A DNA stretch of 64,000 bases, from positions 62,001 through 126,000 of the forward strand of contig LGRD01000012.1 of NCBI GenBank assembly GCA_001263235.1. The letters run 5' to 3'. The notes beneath the pieces were generated by a model. It was given only the letters and a program-made list of their open reading frames with translations. It was not told the origin of the DNA and made no database searches. This DNA comes from Methylibium sp. NZG (GTDB lineage Bacteria; Pseudomonadota; Gammaproteobacteria; Burkholderiales; Burkholderiaceae_C). The position numbers were made by a program, and so were the translations under genes. Of the stretch, positions 48,746-57,044 are shown in pieces. Numbering within the stretch: the stretch's first letter is position 1; every line of letters begins with the position of its first letter.

Positions 48746-49309
48746 ATGACTGCCCGGGCCCACGATGCAACGCGGCTGCAGGAGATTTCTTCTGCGTTCG
48801 TCGCCGGCAAGTTCAGCCGCGACGACGCCCGCTCGGCGGTGATCCAGGTGATCTTCGACCGCATCGGCTGTTCGCGCGTCAGCCTGTGGCGCTTCGACGG
48901 CGAACCCGGCGCGCTGAATCTGCTTTGCTTCGCGTCGCGCGCGGTCGGTGGCGAGCTGGACACGCGGGAGCGGCGCCTCTCATCGGCCGAGTTTCGCGAC
49001 TACTTCAACGAGTTGGTCAGCTCCGGCATGTATGTCGCCAACGATGCGCAGGCCGACCCTTTGCTGCAGCCGATGCGCGAAAACTACCTCGCGCCGAACC
49101 ATGTGATGGCCCTGCTGGACGCCGCCTTCATGGTCAACGGCCGCGCCTACGGCATGGTCTGCTGCGAGCAGACCGAAGCACCGCGCACCTGGCGCCCCGC
49201 AGAGGTGGCGGCGGTGCGGGCCATCGTGTCGAAGCTGGCGATGTTGATGGCTGGCGCCGGTGACCCGGCGTTGTGGGGCTCGCCCTCGGTGCCCATGGCG
49301 CCGATCTGA
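48746..49309 (+). CDS. GAF domain-containing protein
   Basis: This 187-aa protein is essentially one GAF domain (about residues 15-165), with FDRIGCSRVSLWRFDGEPGALNLLC as the first strands and LLDAAFMVNGRAYGMVCCEQT as the C-terminal core strand and helix. GAF domains bind small ligands such as nucleotides or haem. No output domain is attached, so it may act through protein partners. I chose ATG 48746 (MTARAHDAT); the upstream frame overlaps the DUF349 gene. Conserved Cys pair near the C-terminus (VCCEQ) is notable but of unknown use. Confidence 0.85.
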   Translation: MTARAHDATRLQEISSAFVAGKFSRDDARSAVIQVIFDRIGCSRVSLWRFDGEPGALNLLCFASRAVGGELDTRERRLSSAEFRDYFNELVSSGMYVANDAQADPLLQPMRENYLAPNHVMALLDAAFMVNGRAYGMVCCEQTEAPRTWRPAEVAAVRAIVSKLAMLMAGAGDPALWGSPSVPMAPI

Positions 49310-49454
49310 CGCGCAGGTGGCCACCCCGCCGCCGCAGGACGCTTCCTACATCGACTGAGCGCAGCGACTGATCGCCGCGCATCGAAGACGCTGCTGCAAT
49401 CGGGTTGTGCGTGGTTCTCATGCCGCGCCTTCCCTCACTGCAAGGAGCCTCTCG

Positions 49455-49994
49455 ATGACCCAGCACGACCGATCGACCACCCGCACCGCCGACCCCGCTC
49501 ACGACACTCACGACAGGGAGCAACTGTGGGATCTCATCAAGGACATGCGTTTCGCGATGTTCACCACCCGGCACGAGAGCGGGCACCTTCGGTCCCGCCC
49601 CATGACCACGCAGAACTCGAAGGTCGACGAAGACACCAGCCTGTGGTTCTTCATGTCCCGCGCAGGCGAGCCGGTGGCCGACCTGACCGCCGATCCCTTG
49701 GTCAACGTGGTCTATGCCGACCCGGGCGAAGACAGCTACGTGTCCGTCTCCGGCACAGCGGCCGTCGTGGAAGACCTGTCGAAGAAGCAGCAGCTCTGGT
49801 CGAAGCTGTCGGAGGCCTGGTTTCCCGGCGGCGTGACCGACCCCGACCTGGCCCTCGTGCAAGTGAAGATCGACCACGCAGCGTACTGGGACGTGGACGA
49901 AAGCCAGCTCGTCCAGTTGTTCAAGATGGCCAAGTCGGTCGTGACCGGCAAGCCGCCGACGATGGGCAAGCACGGCGAGATCCACATGGGCTGA
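49455..49994 (+). CDS. Pyridoxamine 5'-phosphate oxidase-related general stress protein
   Basis: This 179-aa protein belongs to the flavin-binding split-barrel family, the group called general stress protein 26. Visible features are RFAMFTTRHESGHLRSRPMTTQ, SLWFFMSRAGEPVADL and VNVVYADPGEDSYVSVSGTA, followed by SKLSEAWFPGGVTDPDLALVQVKIDHAAYWD. It may bind FMN or F420-type flavins; the ligand cannot be decided. SD AAGGAG precedes ATG 49455. It is the last plus-strand gene before the C1 island, with which it converges. Confidence 0.9.
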   Translation: MTQHDRSTTRTADPAHDTHDREQLWDLIKDMRFAMFTTRHESGHLRSRPMTTQNSKVDEDTSLWFFMSRAGEPVADLTADPLVNVVYADPGEDSYVSVSGTAAVVEDLSKKQQLWSKLSEAWFPGGVTDPDLALVQVKIDHAAYWDVDESQLVQLFKMAKSVVTGKPPTMGKHGEIHMG

Positions 49995-50015
49995 CGCGTC
50001 AGCCGCCGCGCGACA

Positions 50016-50759
50016 TCAAGCCGCCACGTCAGCGGCCACGTTGTGGGCTGAGGTCACGAGCTCGCGCAGCCGCTGTGCGTCGAGCGCGCCTCGACGGTCG
50101 AGCCGGCACACCGCGGTGCGAAAGCCGGCGAAGTCGGGCGCCAGCGCAATCAACGCCGGCAGATGGGGCATCCGCAAGGCACCGGCCAGCCCGACAAGCG
50201 CGCGTGCGTTGCGCACGCTGGCGACGAAGTGGCTCAAGTCGGCCAGCGGCACTGCGTCGAACAGGGTGCCGGCCAGCTTGTCTGCGGTGTCTGCCATGAC
50301 CGCTGCGAAACCGAGCCCACACGCCTGCTTGAGGAGCAGCGGGTCGAGCCCACGGTCGGCGATGAAAACAGGCACGACCGCGTGCGTCGCGCGCGCCAGG
50401 GCATCCAAGACGTCGGCGGCGCCACGCTCTCGCGGGATGCCGACCTTCACGTAGTCGACCCCGCAAGCCCCGACCTCGGCGACGCGAGCCAGCACGGCGC
50501 CGCCATCGTTCATGCCCAGGTCACCGATCGTTGCGCTGATCGGCAAGGCGCAGCCGCGTGCGCGCAAAGCCTCGACGATCGCGCGAATTGTTTCTACCGG
50601 AAGCCCGCCGAGCGCACCGGCCGACGGCTCCTTCAGGTCGATGAAGTCCGCCCCGCCGTCGGCCGCGAGCAGTCCCTCGTCGATGCTGCGCACGCTGACG
50701 AGCAGGCGCATCTTGGGTCGCAGAAACGGTGGCGGCTGCGGCTGCAGGTCGAGCGGCAT
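50016..50759 (-). CDS. mfnB: MfnB-like (5-formylfuran-3-yl)methyl phosphate synthase
   Basis: This 247-aa TIM-barrel protein resembles MJ1099/MfnB (DUF556), which makes the furan precursor of methanofuran from glyceraldehyde-3-phosphate. The aldolase-like Schiff-base lysine region is DFIDLKEPSAGALGGLP (Lys43), and later segments SATIGDLGM and VDYVKVGIPR fit the barrel strands. Methylotrophs need a methanofuran analogue for formyl transfer, so the family fits the cluster. The ATG at 50759 shares its A with the upstream stop (TGATG), making it the last gene of a tight operon. Confidence 0.85.
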   Translation of the reverse strand: MPLDLQPQPPPFLRPKMRLLVSVRSIDEGLLAADGGADFIDLKEPSAGALGGLPVETIRAIVEALRARGCALPISATIGDLGMNDGGAVLARVAEVGACGVDYVKVGIPRERGAADVLDALARATHAVVPVFIADRGLDPLLLKQACGLGFAAVMADTADKLAGTLFDAVPLADLSHFVASVRNARALVGLAGALRMPHLPALIALAPDFAGFRTAVCRLDRRGALDAQRLRELVTSAHNVAADVAA

Positions 50760-51373
50760 CACGGCGCCGCCTTCGTTGACTTTTGCGCAGCGCGGTGGTG
50801 CGCCACCGCATCCTGCAACCAGCCCCAGGCCTCGTGCTCCTCGGGCCCGGCGGTCTTGTCGATGGCGATCTGCAGGTAGGCCATTTCGGTCGAAACCTTC
50901 TCGGGCGGCAGCATGTGCAGCCGGCTCACCAACACCGCGCCTTCGATGACCGCAGACTGCGCGCGGTTGAATCCGAAGAAGCCACCCAGAGGCGCGTGCT
51001 GCACCTCGTGCACGCGCGCCATCTGCAGCACCGGGCGCTGTGGTTCGTCGCTCATCGATTCGAGCCGCAGCTCGATGTGACTCAGCGCCGCCTGCAACCG
51101 CACGCCCGGCACACGTTCTGCGGGCAACGCCGGCCATGCCTTGCGGCCGGTCACGCAGCCGGCGAAGACGCGCGTGTCGAGCACGATGTTGAGCACCGCG
51201 TGGCGTACCGCGACGATGTTGGCAAGCGTCGTCGACGGCACGAACGGCATCAGCACCACCGTGCCCGGCTCGCCGGCAGCGCCCTGCCGGTAGCGCACGC
51301 CCATCGGCGCCACGTGCGGCTGGCCGTCGGGCGAGACGCTGGTCACCACGCACTCGTAGATCACGTCGTTCAT
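50759..51373 (-). CDS. DUF447 family protein in the H4MPT cluster
   Basis: This 204-aa protein matches my memory of DUF447, a family almost confined to methanogens and H4MPT-using methylotrophs and of uncharacterised activity. It has a flavin-reductase-like beginning, IYECVVTSVSPDGQPHVAPMGVRY, then VVLMPFVPSTTLANI and NRAQSAVIEGAVLVSRLHMLPPEKV. The split-barrel look suggests binding of a flavin, but that is inference. Its ATG overlaps the upstream stop by 4 nt and its stop shares a base with the mfnB start. Confidence 0.82.
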   Translation of the reverse strand: MNDVIYECVVTSVSPDGQPHVAPMGVRYRQGAAGEPGTVVLMPFVPSTTLANIVAVRHAVLNIVLDTRVFAGCVTGRKAWPALPAERVPGVRLQAALSHIELRLESMSDEPQRPVLQMARVHEVQHAPLGGFFGFNRAQSAVIEGAVLVSRLHMLPPEKVSTEMAYLQIAIDKTAGPEEHEAWGWLQDAVAHHRAAQKSTKAAP

Positions 51374-52935
51374 GGCTTGTCCGATTCGACTGGCTTGAGA
51401 GCCGGCGCGCGCTCTGGGGTGCGTTCTGGGGTGCGTTGTGGGGTGCGCTCTGGTGTGCGTTCTGGTGTGCGTTCCAACCTGCGATTCGATGCGTCCCGCG
51501 TGCTGCCCGGAGCGCACCACGCGGTCCGGTCCTGCTCGGCCGTGGGCACGGCCACGCCCCAGTCGAGCGGCTGGTCTTGCACATAGCGCTTGCCGAGCTG
51601 CAGCGCGATCTGTGCATGCGCGAGCTCGACACCCATGTAGAAGGCGTGCGACGCATCGCCTTCGAGCTTCAGCTGCGGCCACAGCTCGAACGCGGACTGC
51701 CCGAGCCGGTGGCCGTCGCGGTTGTAGACATGCAGGCCGGCCTCCGACACCTGCACGCGGAAGTTCGGGTCGCGCACTTGTGCGGCGACGGCCTCGATCT
51801 CGGCCGGCGTGTCGGGGAACGGGTGCTTGGCATGCACCGTCATCAGCGCGTCGGTCATGCCTTTGGGCAGGCTGGCGCTGCGGGCGGCGGCGTGCATCAC
51901 GCGGCGCGCCACGTCGGCCTCGCGCACCGCACGGCACGCGTGGCGGCTGACCTGCGTGGTCAGCACCGCGGCCACCTGGAGCTCGGCGGCAATGCCGAAC
52001 AGCAGCGCGTTGATGCCGCTCGTGTCGGCCTCGGTCAGCTCGGTCACGTTGCCCACGCCCATCATGATCGCAACCGTCGGGCAGCGCTCGCGCAGCCGGT
52101 GGTAGCGCACGATCGAGTTCGTCAGGCCGAACGGAATCGGGTCGAGGATGGCGTCGGCCAGGAAGGGGCGGCCTTCCCTGTCCAGCGCCTCGATGGCGGC
52201 GTAGAGCGAGGCTTCGTCCGCCGGCTCTCGCGGGATCAGAATCGGCGTGGCCGCCACCTCGTGCGCCACCCACAGCGTGTCGATGGTCAGGCTCAGCACA
52301 TAGTCGGCGCCGGCACGGCCACCGCGCAGCAGCTCGTCGGTATCGACCGAATCGACGCTGACGCTCAAGCCCCGTGCCTTGCATGCGCGCACGCTGTCTT
52401 CGAGGTGCTCGAACGGCGTGGCCGGCAGGCAGCCGAGGTCGATCACGTTCGCGCCATCGGCCGCCAACGCATCGGCACGCGCGACGATTTGCTCGACGGT
52501 GAGGCGCGGCGCATCGACGATCTCGGCAAAGATTGCGATCTCGTACTCGCTCAGGTCCACCGGTCGGGCGGCGCGCTGGAAGTAGCGCGGCAGGTCCTTC
52601 AATTCATCGGGCCCCCGCACGACGGGGATGCCGTAGTGCTGCGCCAGCGCGTCCACGTCGCCTCGGCAGCGACCGGGCAGAATGAGCCGGTCGGCTCGGC
52701 GTGGCGTCGCGTCGGCTGGCAAGCCGCCTGCAACGTCGCTCGAAACATCGCCCACCGCCGGGCTCAACACTGGCGCCTTCACGCGCCGCTGCACCATGTC
52801 GGCCGTCATCAGCGCCGCCACTTGCAGGCCGATCTCGCGCACCTCCCAGGTGAACGGCGCGTCGGCGATGCTGGCCAGCACGCGTTCGAGCGACGCCTGC
52901 GCGAGCCGGCCGGTCAGGAAGACGATGTGTTCCAT
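51370..52935 (-). CDS. Dihydropteroate synthase-like protein of H4MPT biosynthesis
   Basis: This 521-aa protein has an N-terminal domain (about 1-150, DUF6513-like: MEHIVFLTGRLAQASLERVL) and a TIM-barrel DHPS-like domain (about 155-430) with ANVIDLGCLPATPFEHLEDSV, GADYVLSLTID and RPFLADAILDPIPFG. It is proposed in methylotrophs and methanogens to join the pterin and beta-RFAP parts, analogous to folate synthesis. The C-terminal 30 residues contain a tandem RTPE repeat unlike the rest. ATG 52935 overlaps the flavoprotein gene by 22 nt. Confidence 0.83.
   Translation of the reverse strand: MEHIVFLTGRLAQASLERVLASIADAPFTWEVREIGLQVAALMTADMVQRRVKAPVLSPAVGDVSSDVAGGLPADATPRRADRLILPGRCRGDVDALAQHYGIPVVRGPDELKDLPRYFQRAARPVDLSEYEIAIFAEIVDAPRLTVEQIVARADALAADGANVIDLGCLPATPFEHLEDSVRACKARGLSVSVDSVDTDELLRGGRAGADYVLSLTIDTLWVAHEVAATPILIPREPADEASLYAAIEALDREGRPFLADAILDPIPFGLTNSIVRYHRLRERCPTVAIMMGVGNVTELTEADTSGINALLFGIAAELQVAAVLTTQVSRHACRAVREADVARRVMHAAARSASLPKGMTDALMTVHAKHPFPDTPAEIEAVAAQVRDPNFRVQVSEAGLHVYNRDGHRLGQSAFELWPQLKLEGDASHAFYMGVELAHAQIALQLGKRYVQDQPLDWGVAVPTAEQDRTAWCAPGSTRDASNRRLERTPERTPERTPQRTPERTPERAPALKPVESDKP
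51409..51475. repeat. 12-bp tandem repeat at the end of the DHPS-like gene
   Basis: Five copies plus a part of GCGTTCTGGGGT-type 12-mers (variants GCGCTCTGGTGT and GCGTTGTGGGGT) lie inside the coding sequence, encoding (ERTP)n near the protein's C-terminus. Being a multiple of three, it keeps the frame. It is one of several such tracts in the C1 island. Confidence 0.92.
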
Positions 52936-53540
52936 GCCAACGACAGCTCGGCCAGGCGCTCGTTCAGTGCGGCCTCCAGTTGCTGCGGTGAAGCCACCAC
53001 GCGGCAGAAGTCGATCGCGCGCAGGCGCTCGACGTTGTCGAACTCGACCTGCCGGGGCCGCAGCGTCACCCAGTCGTGCGGTGAACGGGTGACGACCACC
53101 GGCTCGGTATCGCACGCGAACACGATGCCCGGGATGCCCAGCTTGCCGGCCTGCGCGAACATGTTGGTCGGCAGCGTGTCGCTGATGCCGAACGCGCACT
53201 TGGCCACGGTGTTGCTGGTGGCCGGGGCCACGACGACGGTGTGGTAAACGTCCTCGTACAGCATGCCCACCGGCACGCCGCTGGCCGTCTTGTCGCGGAA
53301 GATGCGGAAGCGTGGCTTCAGGTGCTCGAAGCTCATTTTGTAGATCGCCAGCACCTCCTCGCCGGCCGCCGACAGAAAGAGGTCGCAGGCCGGCAGGCGC
53401 GCGGCCAGTGCCATCGACTCGTCGATGAAGTGGCCCGAGCCGGTGATGCACCAGGCAAAGCGCGAGCGCGTGCCGACCGAACCGGCGGCAGGCTCGTCGT
53501 CGGCGTCGGGTGAAGCAGATGGGGCGGCGAGGTCGGGCAT
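52914..53540 (-). CDS. DmrB-like flavoprotein (dihydromethanopterin reductase type)
   Basis: This 208-aa flavoprotein has the HFCD-type flavin site of phosphopantothenoylcysteine-decarboxylase-like proteins: FAWCITGSGHFIDESM, CDLFLSAAGEEVLAIY, YHTVVVAPATSNTVAKCAFGISDTLPTNMFAQA and IVFACD. In methanogens and some methylotrophs such a protein (DmrB or archaeoflavoprotein-like) reduces dihydromethanopterin to the active cofactor. The assignment to that reaction rests on context. ATG 53540 is chosen; an upstream ATG in frame would add 45 residues. It is the first gene of the mfnB operon. Confidence 0.82.
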   Translation of the reverse strand: MPDLAAPSASPDADDEPAAGSVGTRSRFAWCITGSGHFIDESMALAARLPACDLFLSAAGEEVLAIYKMSFEHLKPRFRIFRDKTASGVPVGMLYEDVYHTVVVAPATSNTVAKCAFGISDTLPTNMFAQAGKLGIPGIVFACDTEPVVVTRSPHDWVTLRPRQVEFDNVERLRAIDFCRVVASPQQLEAALNERLAELSLAWNTSSS

Positions 53541-53849
53541 CGAGCGGGTCGGCAACAGTTCGACAAAGAGCAAGTACGGGCTGGGGTGAACTCTGCACAC
53601 GGTCACGGCACTGCGCGGGCGCGGCCCGGTAATTGTGCGGGTTGTGTGCGGGCGCCGCAGCGGGTCGAATAACATGCTGCATCGGCCCATTGCTTGGCCA
53701 CACGCATGCACACGCACTGCGCACTGCGCACCACGCTCAAGCCACACACGCCACCCGCACCACCCCCGGAGACTGCCTTGACTCCCACCCGCCCCGTGCT
53801 CCCTGCTGCCTCCTCCACAACTTCGCCCGCGGCGCCACAGGCGCAAAGC
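53541..53849. other. Divergent intergenic region between flavoprotein and aldolase genes
   Basis: These 309 bases should contain the promoters of the minus-strand flavoprotein operon and the plus-strand aldolase gene. I see a repeated GCACTGCGCA block (53716-53735: CGCACTGCGCACTGCGCACC) and CACACGC-rich sequence, but no clear sigma-70 boxes. A TTG at 53778 with GGAG upstream could be an earlier start of the aldolase gene. Confidence 0.5.
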
Positions 53850-54281
53850 ATGGACGTGATCTTCATCGAGGGCTTCACCGGCGAGACGATCATTGGCATC
53901 CACGACAGCGAGCTGCACCGCACGCAGCCGCTGGTGATCGACCTGCACGCCGGCGTGCCGCGCGCGCAGGCCTGCAGCACCGACCAGATCGGCGACACGA
54001 TCGACTACGGCGTGGTGGCCGAGCGGCTGCGGCGGCTGATGCGTGAACACAAGCTGCAGTTGCTCGAAGCGTTTGCCGAGACGGTGGCGACCATTTTGCT
54101 CACCGAGTTCGGCGCGCGCTGGGTGCGGGTGAAGGTGGTCAAGCCGAAGAAGTTCGACGACGTGGATGCCGTGGGCGTGGTCATCGAGCGCACCGCCGCA
54201 CTGCCTGAGCCGGCCCCTGCGCAAGGGCGCGGCACGGTGCTGCAACTCATCGGCGCGGGCATGGTGCCGGGCAGCCGCTGA
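53850..54281 (+). CDS. Dihydroneopterin aldolase-like protein
   Basis: This 143-aa (from ATG 53850) protein belongs to the FolB family, which converts dihydroneopterin to 6-hydroxymethyl-dihydropterin. Conserved features are MDVIFIEGFTGETIIGIHDSELHRTQPLVIDL, then DQIGDTIDYGVVAERLRRL and LLEAFAETVATILLTEFGARWVRVKVVKPKKF. It is the only plus-strand gene inside the C1 island and may supply pterin for H4MPT rather than folate. A start at TTG 53778 would add 24 residues. A strong terminator follows. Confidence 0.87.
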   Translation: MDVIFIEGFTGETIIGIHDSELHRTQPLVIDLHAGVPRAQACSTDQIGDTIDYGVVAERLRRLMREHKLQLLEAFAETVATILLTEFGARWVRVKVVKPKKFDDVDAVGVVIERTAALPEPAPAQGRGTVLQLIGAGMVPGSR

Positions 54282-54299
54282 GATCACCGCTCGACAAAG

Positions 54300-54331
54300 G
54301 AGGCCGACCGGTCGCCCGGTCGGCCTTTTTC
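54300..54331 (+). terminator. Rho-independent terminator of the aldolase gene
   Basis: AGGCCGACCG and CGGTCGGCCT pair into a 10-bp stem with a short GTCGCC loop, followed by TTTTCTTT, 18 bases after the aldolase stop. It should stop plus-strand transcription before it runs against fae. Confidence 0.9.
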
Positions 54332-54340
54332 TTTGGAAGT

Positions 54341-54404
54341 CTGTTTGGGGGTTTGTTTGGGAGTTTGTTTGGGACGTTCTGCCTGGGACGTTCTGCTCGG
54401 GACG
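54341..54404. repeat. Short tandem repeats between aldolase terminator and fae
   Basis: Three related 12-mers (TTTGTTTGGGAG type) are followed by two 14-mers (GTTCTGCCTGGGAC and GTTCTGCTCGGGAC). The T/G-rich plus-strand sequence is unlike the rest of the window. It lies 20 bp beyond the fae stop and may be the remnant of repeat expansion. Confidence 0.85.
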
Positions 54405-54425
54405 CACAGTCCAGCGCAGCCGAAC

Positions 54426-54935
54426 TCAGTTCGGCGCGAACGGGTGCGGCGACGAGCCTTTCTTGGCCACCACTTCAGCAGCCGTCGGCGAGCCCGACAC
54501 GGCGCGCTTGAGCGCCTCTTTGGTGGCGCGGTAGTTGAAGTCCTGGATCTTCTTGTCGTCTTCGGCTTGCCAGTGGATGAACACGCCGACGCAGATGAAC
54601 AGGTTGTCGGCCTCGCCCACGGGAATGGTGCCGTCCTCGACGCAGTCGGCCACCGCCATGCCCACCGCGCGCTGCGCCGGGCCGAACATCTGCACCGCCT
54701 GCTTGGCGCCCTTGATGGTGACTTTGTTGAACATCACCGTGGACGGCTTGGTCAGCAGGTTGGGGGCCACCACGGCCAGCAGCGACGTGAAGCCGTCCTT
54801 GTTGTTGACGAGTGCGTTGGCGAACGCGCTTTCGGCGGCGCTGCCGCGCGGCCCGATGATCAGGTCGATGTGGGCAATCTCGTTGCCCTCACCGACGAGC
54901 GACTCTCCCACCATCATGCGATCGATCTTTGCCAT
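54426..54935 (-). CDS. fae: Formaldehyde-activating enzyme
   Basis: Fae condenses free formaldehyde with H4MPT to give methylene-H4MPT. The 169-aa product starts [31 protein letters not shown], in which the catalytic His (His22 here) is present, and continues [44 protein letters not shown] and [18 protein letters not shown]. All are textbook Fae. ATG 54935 is preceded by AGGAGC. It stands alone between the aldolase gene and the CitG-like gene, with a 155-bp gap upstream, so it probably has its own promoter, as expected for an abundant enzyme. Confidence 0.97.
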   Translation of the reverse strand: MAKIDRMMVGESLVGEGNEIAHIDLIIGPRGSAAESAFANALVNNKDGFTSLLAVVAPNLLTKPSTVMFNKVTIKGAKQAVQMFGPAQRAVGMAVADCVEDGTIPVGEADNLFICVGVFIHWQAEDDKKIQDFNYRATKEALKRAVSGSPTAAEVVAKKGSSPHPFAPN

Positions 54936-55090
54936 GGCCTGTTTGCTCCTGTCGGGTTTCTGAGGTGATATCACGACACTGACGCACGGGCCAGCGCGAA
55001 GAACACGGTAGCACGGGCGCCGGCGCCGCCGGACCCTCTCTCTTACCCCTAAACGGCATCCCTTTTTGGAGCACTGCGGGGCACCCTGAT

Positions 55091-56077
55091 TCAGCGCGCT
55101 GGCCCAGCGGCCGGCGGCTCGGCCCGCAGCAGCAGCGCCAGCATCATGCCGGCCACCAGCAGGTCGGCGGTGGTGCCGGGGTTGAGGCCGGCGGCCTTCA
55201 GCGCAGCGTCCCAGGCACGAAAGGCGGGGTCGGCATCGAGCTCGACGCCTGACAAGGCGCGCTCCTGCCAGGCCCGCGCCTGCTGCATCAAGTCGCGGGC
55301 TGGCTCTGCGCCGCGCTTGCGGGCGATGTGCGAGTCGGGCACGGTGGCCAGCAGCGCCAGGTAGGCGCGCTGCACGCTGGCAACCGTGTCTGCGGGTGGT
55401 GCGTGATTCGGTGCGGCGCCGAGGGCAAGGGGGCGACCGGTGTCGGGGCCGAAGGTGCCCGCGGTGCCGAGCTCGGGCCCCCGCGCGCCAGCGGCTTCAG
55501 CGTCGGCATCGAATGCGGGGCCGAGGGCCGGCAGCACGGTGTCGAAGACGAGCGGGTAACCGTCGCGGTACTGCGCGGCGAGGCTGTCGCGCTCGGCGGC
55601 CAGCGCCATTGCAGTGCGAAGGTCAATGGCCGGTTCGTCGCGCACGTCGTGCTGTGTGGCGTGGCCGAGCCCACCGGGGTTGGCTTGAGCGATGGCGCGG
55701 AAGGCGGCGGCGGCATCGGCGCGGTCGAGATCGGCGAGCACGTCGACGATGGCCGCGCGCAAGGTCGCCGCATCGGCAGCCTCGGGCGATCGCTCCAGCG
55801 CCAGCGCGATCGGCGCGCACAAAAGCAGGATGCCGAGGTTGGTGTTGCAGCCGGCCGCAGCCCAGCTGGCGCGCACCGCCCCCTCGATGCGCGGGCCGAC
55901 GCGCGCGCCGCCTTCGAACAACGGGCCGGCAGCCGCCTCGGCGCTGGCCAGGAACAGCGCGGCGTCCATGCCGTGCCCGGCCGAATGCACGCTCACGTTG
56001 CCGGGCTTGCGCACGAGCACGTCGAGCGCGCAGGCGCGCAGGAAGGCTGCGCATGCGCGGCCCGGTGTGCGTGTCAT
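55091..56077 (-). CDS. Triphosphoribosyl-dephospho-CoA synthase-like protein (CitG family)
   Basis: This 328-aa helical protein resembles CitG/MdcB, which transfers a ribosyl group from ATP to dephospho-CoA. It has the family's N-terminal [20 protein letters not shown], then [20 protein letters not shown] and FDTVLPALG. Members in methylotroph C1 clusters are thought to act in building the H4MPT or methanofuran side chain, not in citrate lyase, since no citrate lyase gene is present. It begins with a 4-nt overlap with the upstream ATP-grasp gene. Function is inferred. Confidence 0.83.
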   Translation of the reverse strand: MTRTPGRACAAFLRACALDVLVRKPGNVSVHSAGHGMDAALFLASAEAAAGPLFEGGARVGPRIEGAVRASWAAAGCNTNLGILLLCAPIALALERSPEAADAATLRAAIVDVLADLDRADAAAAFRAIAQANPGGLGHATQHDVRDEPAIDLRTAMALAAERDSLAAQYRDGYPLVFDTVLPALGPAFDADAEAAGARGPELGTAGTFGPDTGRPLALGAAPNHAPPADTVASVQRAYLALLATVPDSHIARKRGAEPARDLMQQARAWQERALSGVELDADPAFRAWDAALKAAGLNPGTTADLLVAGMMLALLLRAEPPAAGPAR

Positions 56078-57042
56078 CGGACGAGCTTCGAGTCGCGTGC
56101 GGCGTCGTCGCCGCGAACCGCCGCCATGCGCCGGTCGATCAGGTCGTCGACCAACGTGCGCGCAATGTTGAAGCGCGTCACGCGCTGCAAGCCGCGCCAG
56201 GCGGCCACGCCGTTGACCTCGATCACCTGGATGGGCTCGATCGACGCTGAGCCCGCCGTGGGCATCAGGTCGACACCGGCATAGTCCATGCAGAGCGCCT
56301 GCGCGGCGCGCTCGGCGATGTCGGCCAGGGCCGGCGTCAGCGGCGCGGCGTGGCACACCGCGCCTTGCGCGACGTTGTGAACCCAGTGCGCGCTGACGCG
56401 CCGCATCGCCGTCACCGCGCGCCCACCGACCACCAGCACGCGCCAGTCGAAGCCCGGCTCGCCGTTGGCAGCCAACGGCGGGACGAAGCGTTGCAGGTAG
56501 GCCAACCCGCCGAAGCCCATCTTCAGCGCCGGCAGGGCGCGGTGCACACCCGCCACGTTGCCGACGAGCTGCAAGCCGTTGCCCTGCGACCCGAACAGCG
56601 GCTTGAGCACCAGCGCGTGGCCGGCTGCGCTTTCGCGCATGACGATCCGCTGGGCCAGGGCCGGCGACTCGGTGGCCCACGTCGGCGGCGTGGGGATGCC
56701 GGCGGCGTGCAGCAACAGGCTCGTCATCGACTTGTCGACGCTGCGTTCGATCGCTCGCGCGTCGTTGTAGACCGGCACGCCGAGTTCGCGCAGCGCGTGC
56801 AGCACGCCCAGCCGCTTGGTGACTTGCTCGAACGTGCCGCCGGCAATGCCACGCACCAGCGCCGCGTCGGGCAACGTCGGCCCAAAGCCCGGGACCACCA
56901 AGCCGTGCCGGTGGGCCGTGGTGTCGATGTGGCAATCGGCCAGGTCGATGCAACGACCCACGGCGCCACGTGCGCGCAGCGCCGCCTGCAACTGGCGCGT
57001 GTGCCAGCCGGTTTCATCGGTCAGGATGGCGACGCGCAGCAT
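56074..57042 (-). CDS. RimK-type ATP-grasp ligase of the H4MPT cluster
   Basis: This 322-aa ATP-grasp protein begins MLRVAILTDETGWHTRQL. The ATP-grasp fold shows in DKSMTSLLLHAAGIPTPPT, LVLKPLFGSQGNGLQLV and, at the metal site, DYAGVDLMPTA followed by VIEVNGVAAWRGLQRVT. It resembles RimK/MptN-type amino-acid ligases and could add glutamate to the H4MPT side chain. The exact reaction is not proven by sequence. It lies 2 bp after mch and overlaps the CitG-like gene. Confidence 0.87.
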   Translation of the reverse strand: MLRVAILTDETGWHTRQLQAALRARGAVGRCIDLADCHIDTTAHRHGLVVPGFGPTLPDAALVRGIAGGTFEQVTKRLGVLHALRELGVPVYNDARAIERSVDKSMTSLLLHAAGIPTPPTWATESPALAQRIVMRESAAGHALVLKPLFGSQGNGLQLVGNVAGVHRALPALKMGFGGLAYLQRFVPPLAANGEPGFDWRVLVVGGRAVTAMRRVSAHWVHNVAQGAVCHAAPLTPALADIAERAAQALCMDYAGVDLMPTAGSASIEPIQVIEVNGVAAWRGLQRVTRFNIARTLVDDLIDRRMAAVRGDDAARDSKLVR

Positions 57043-57044
57043 GC

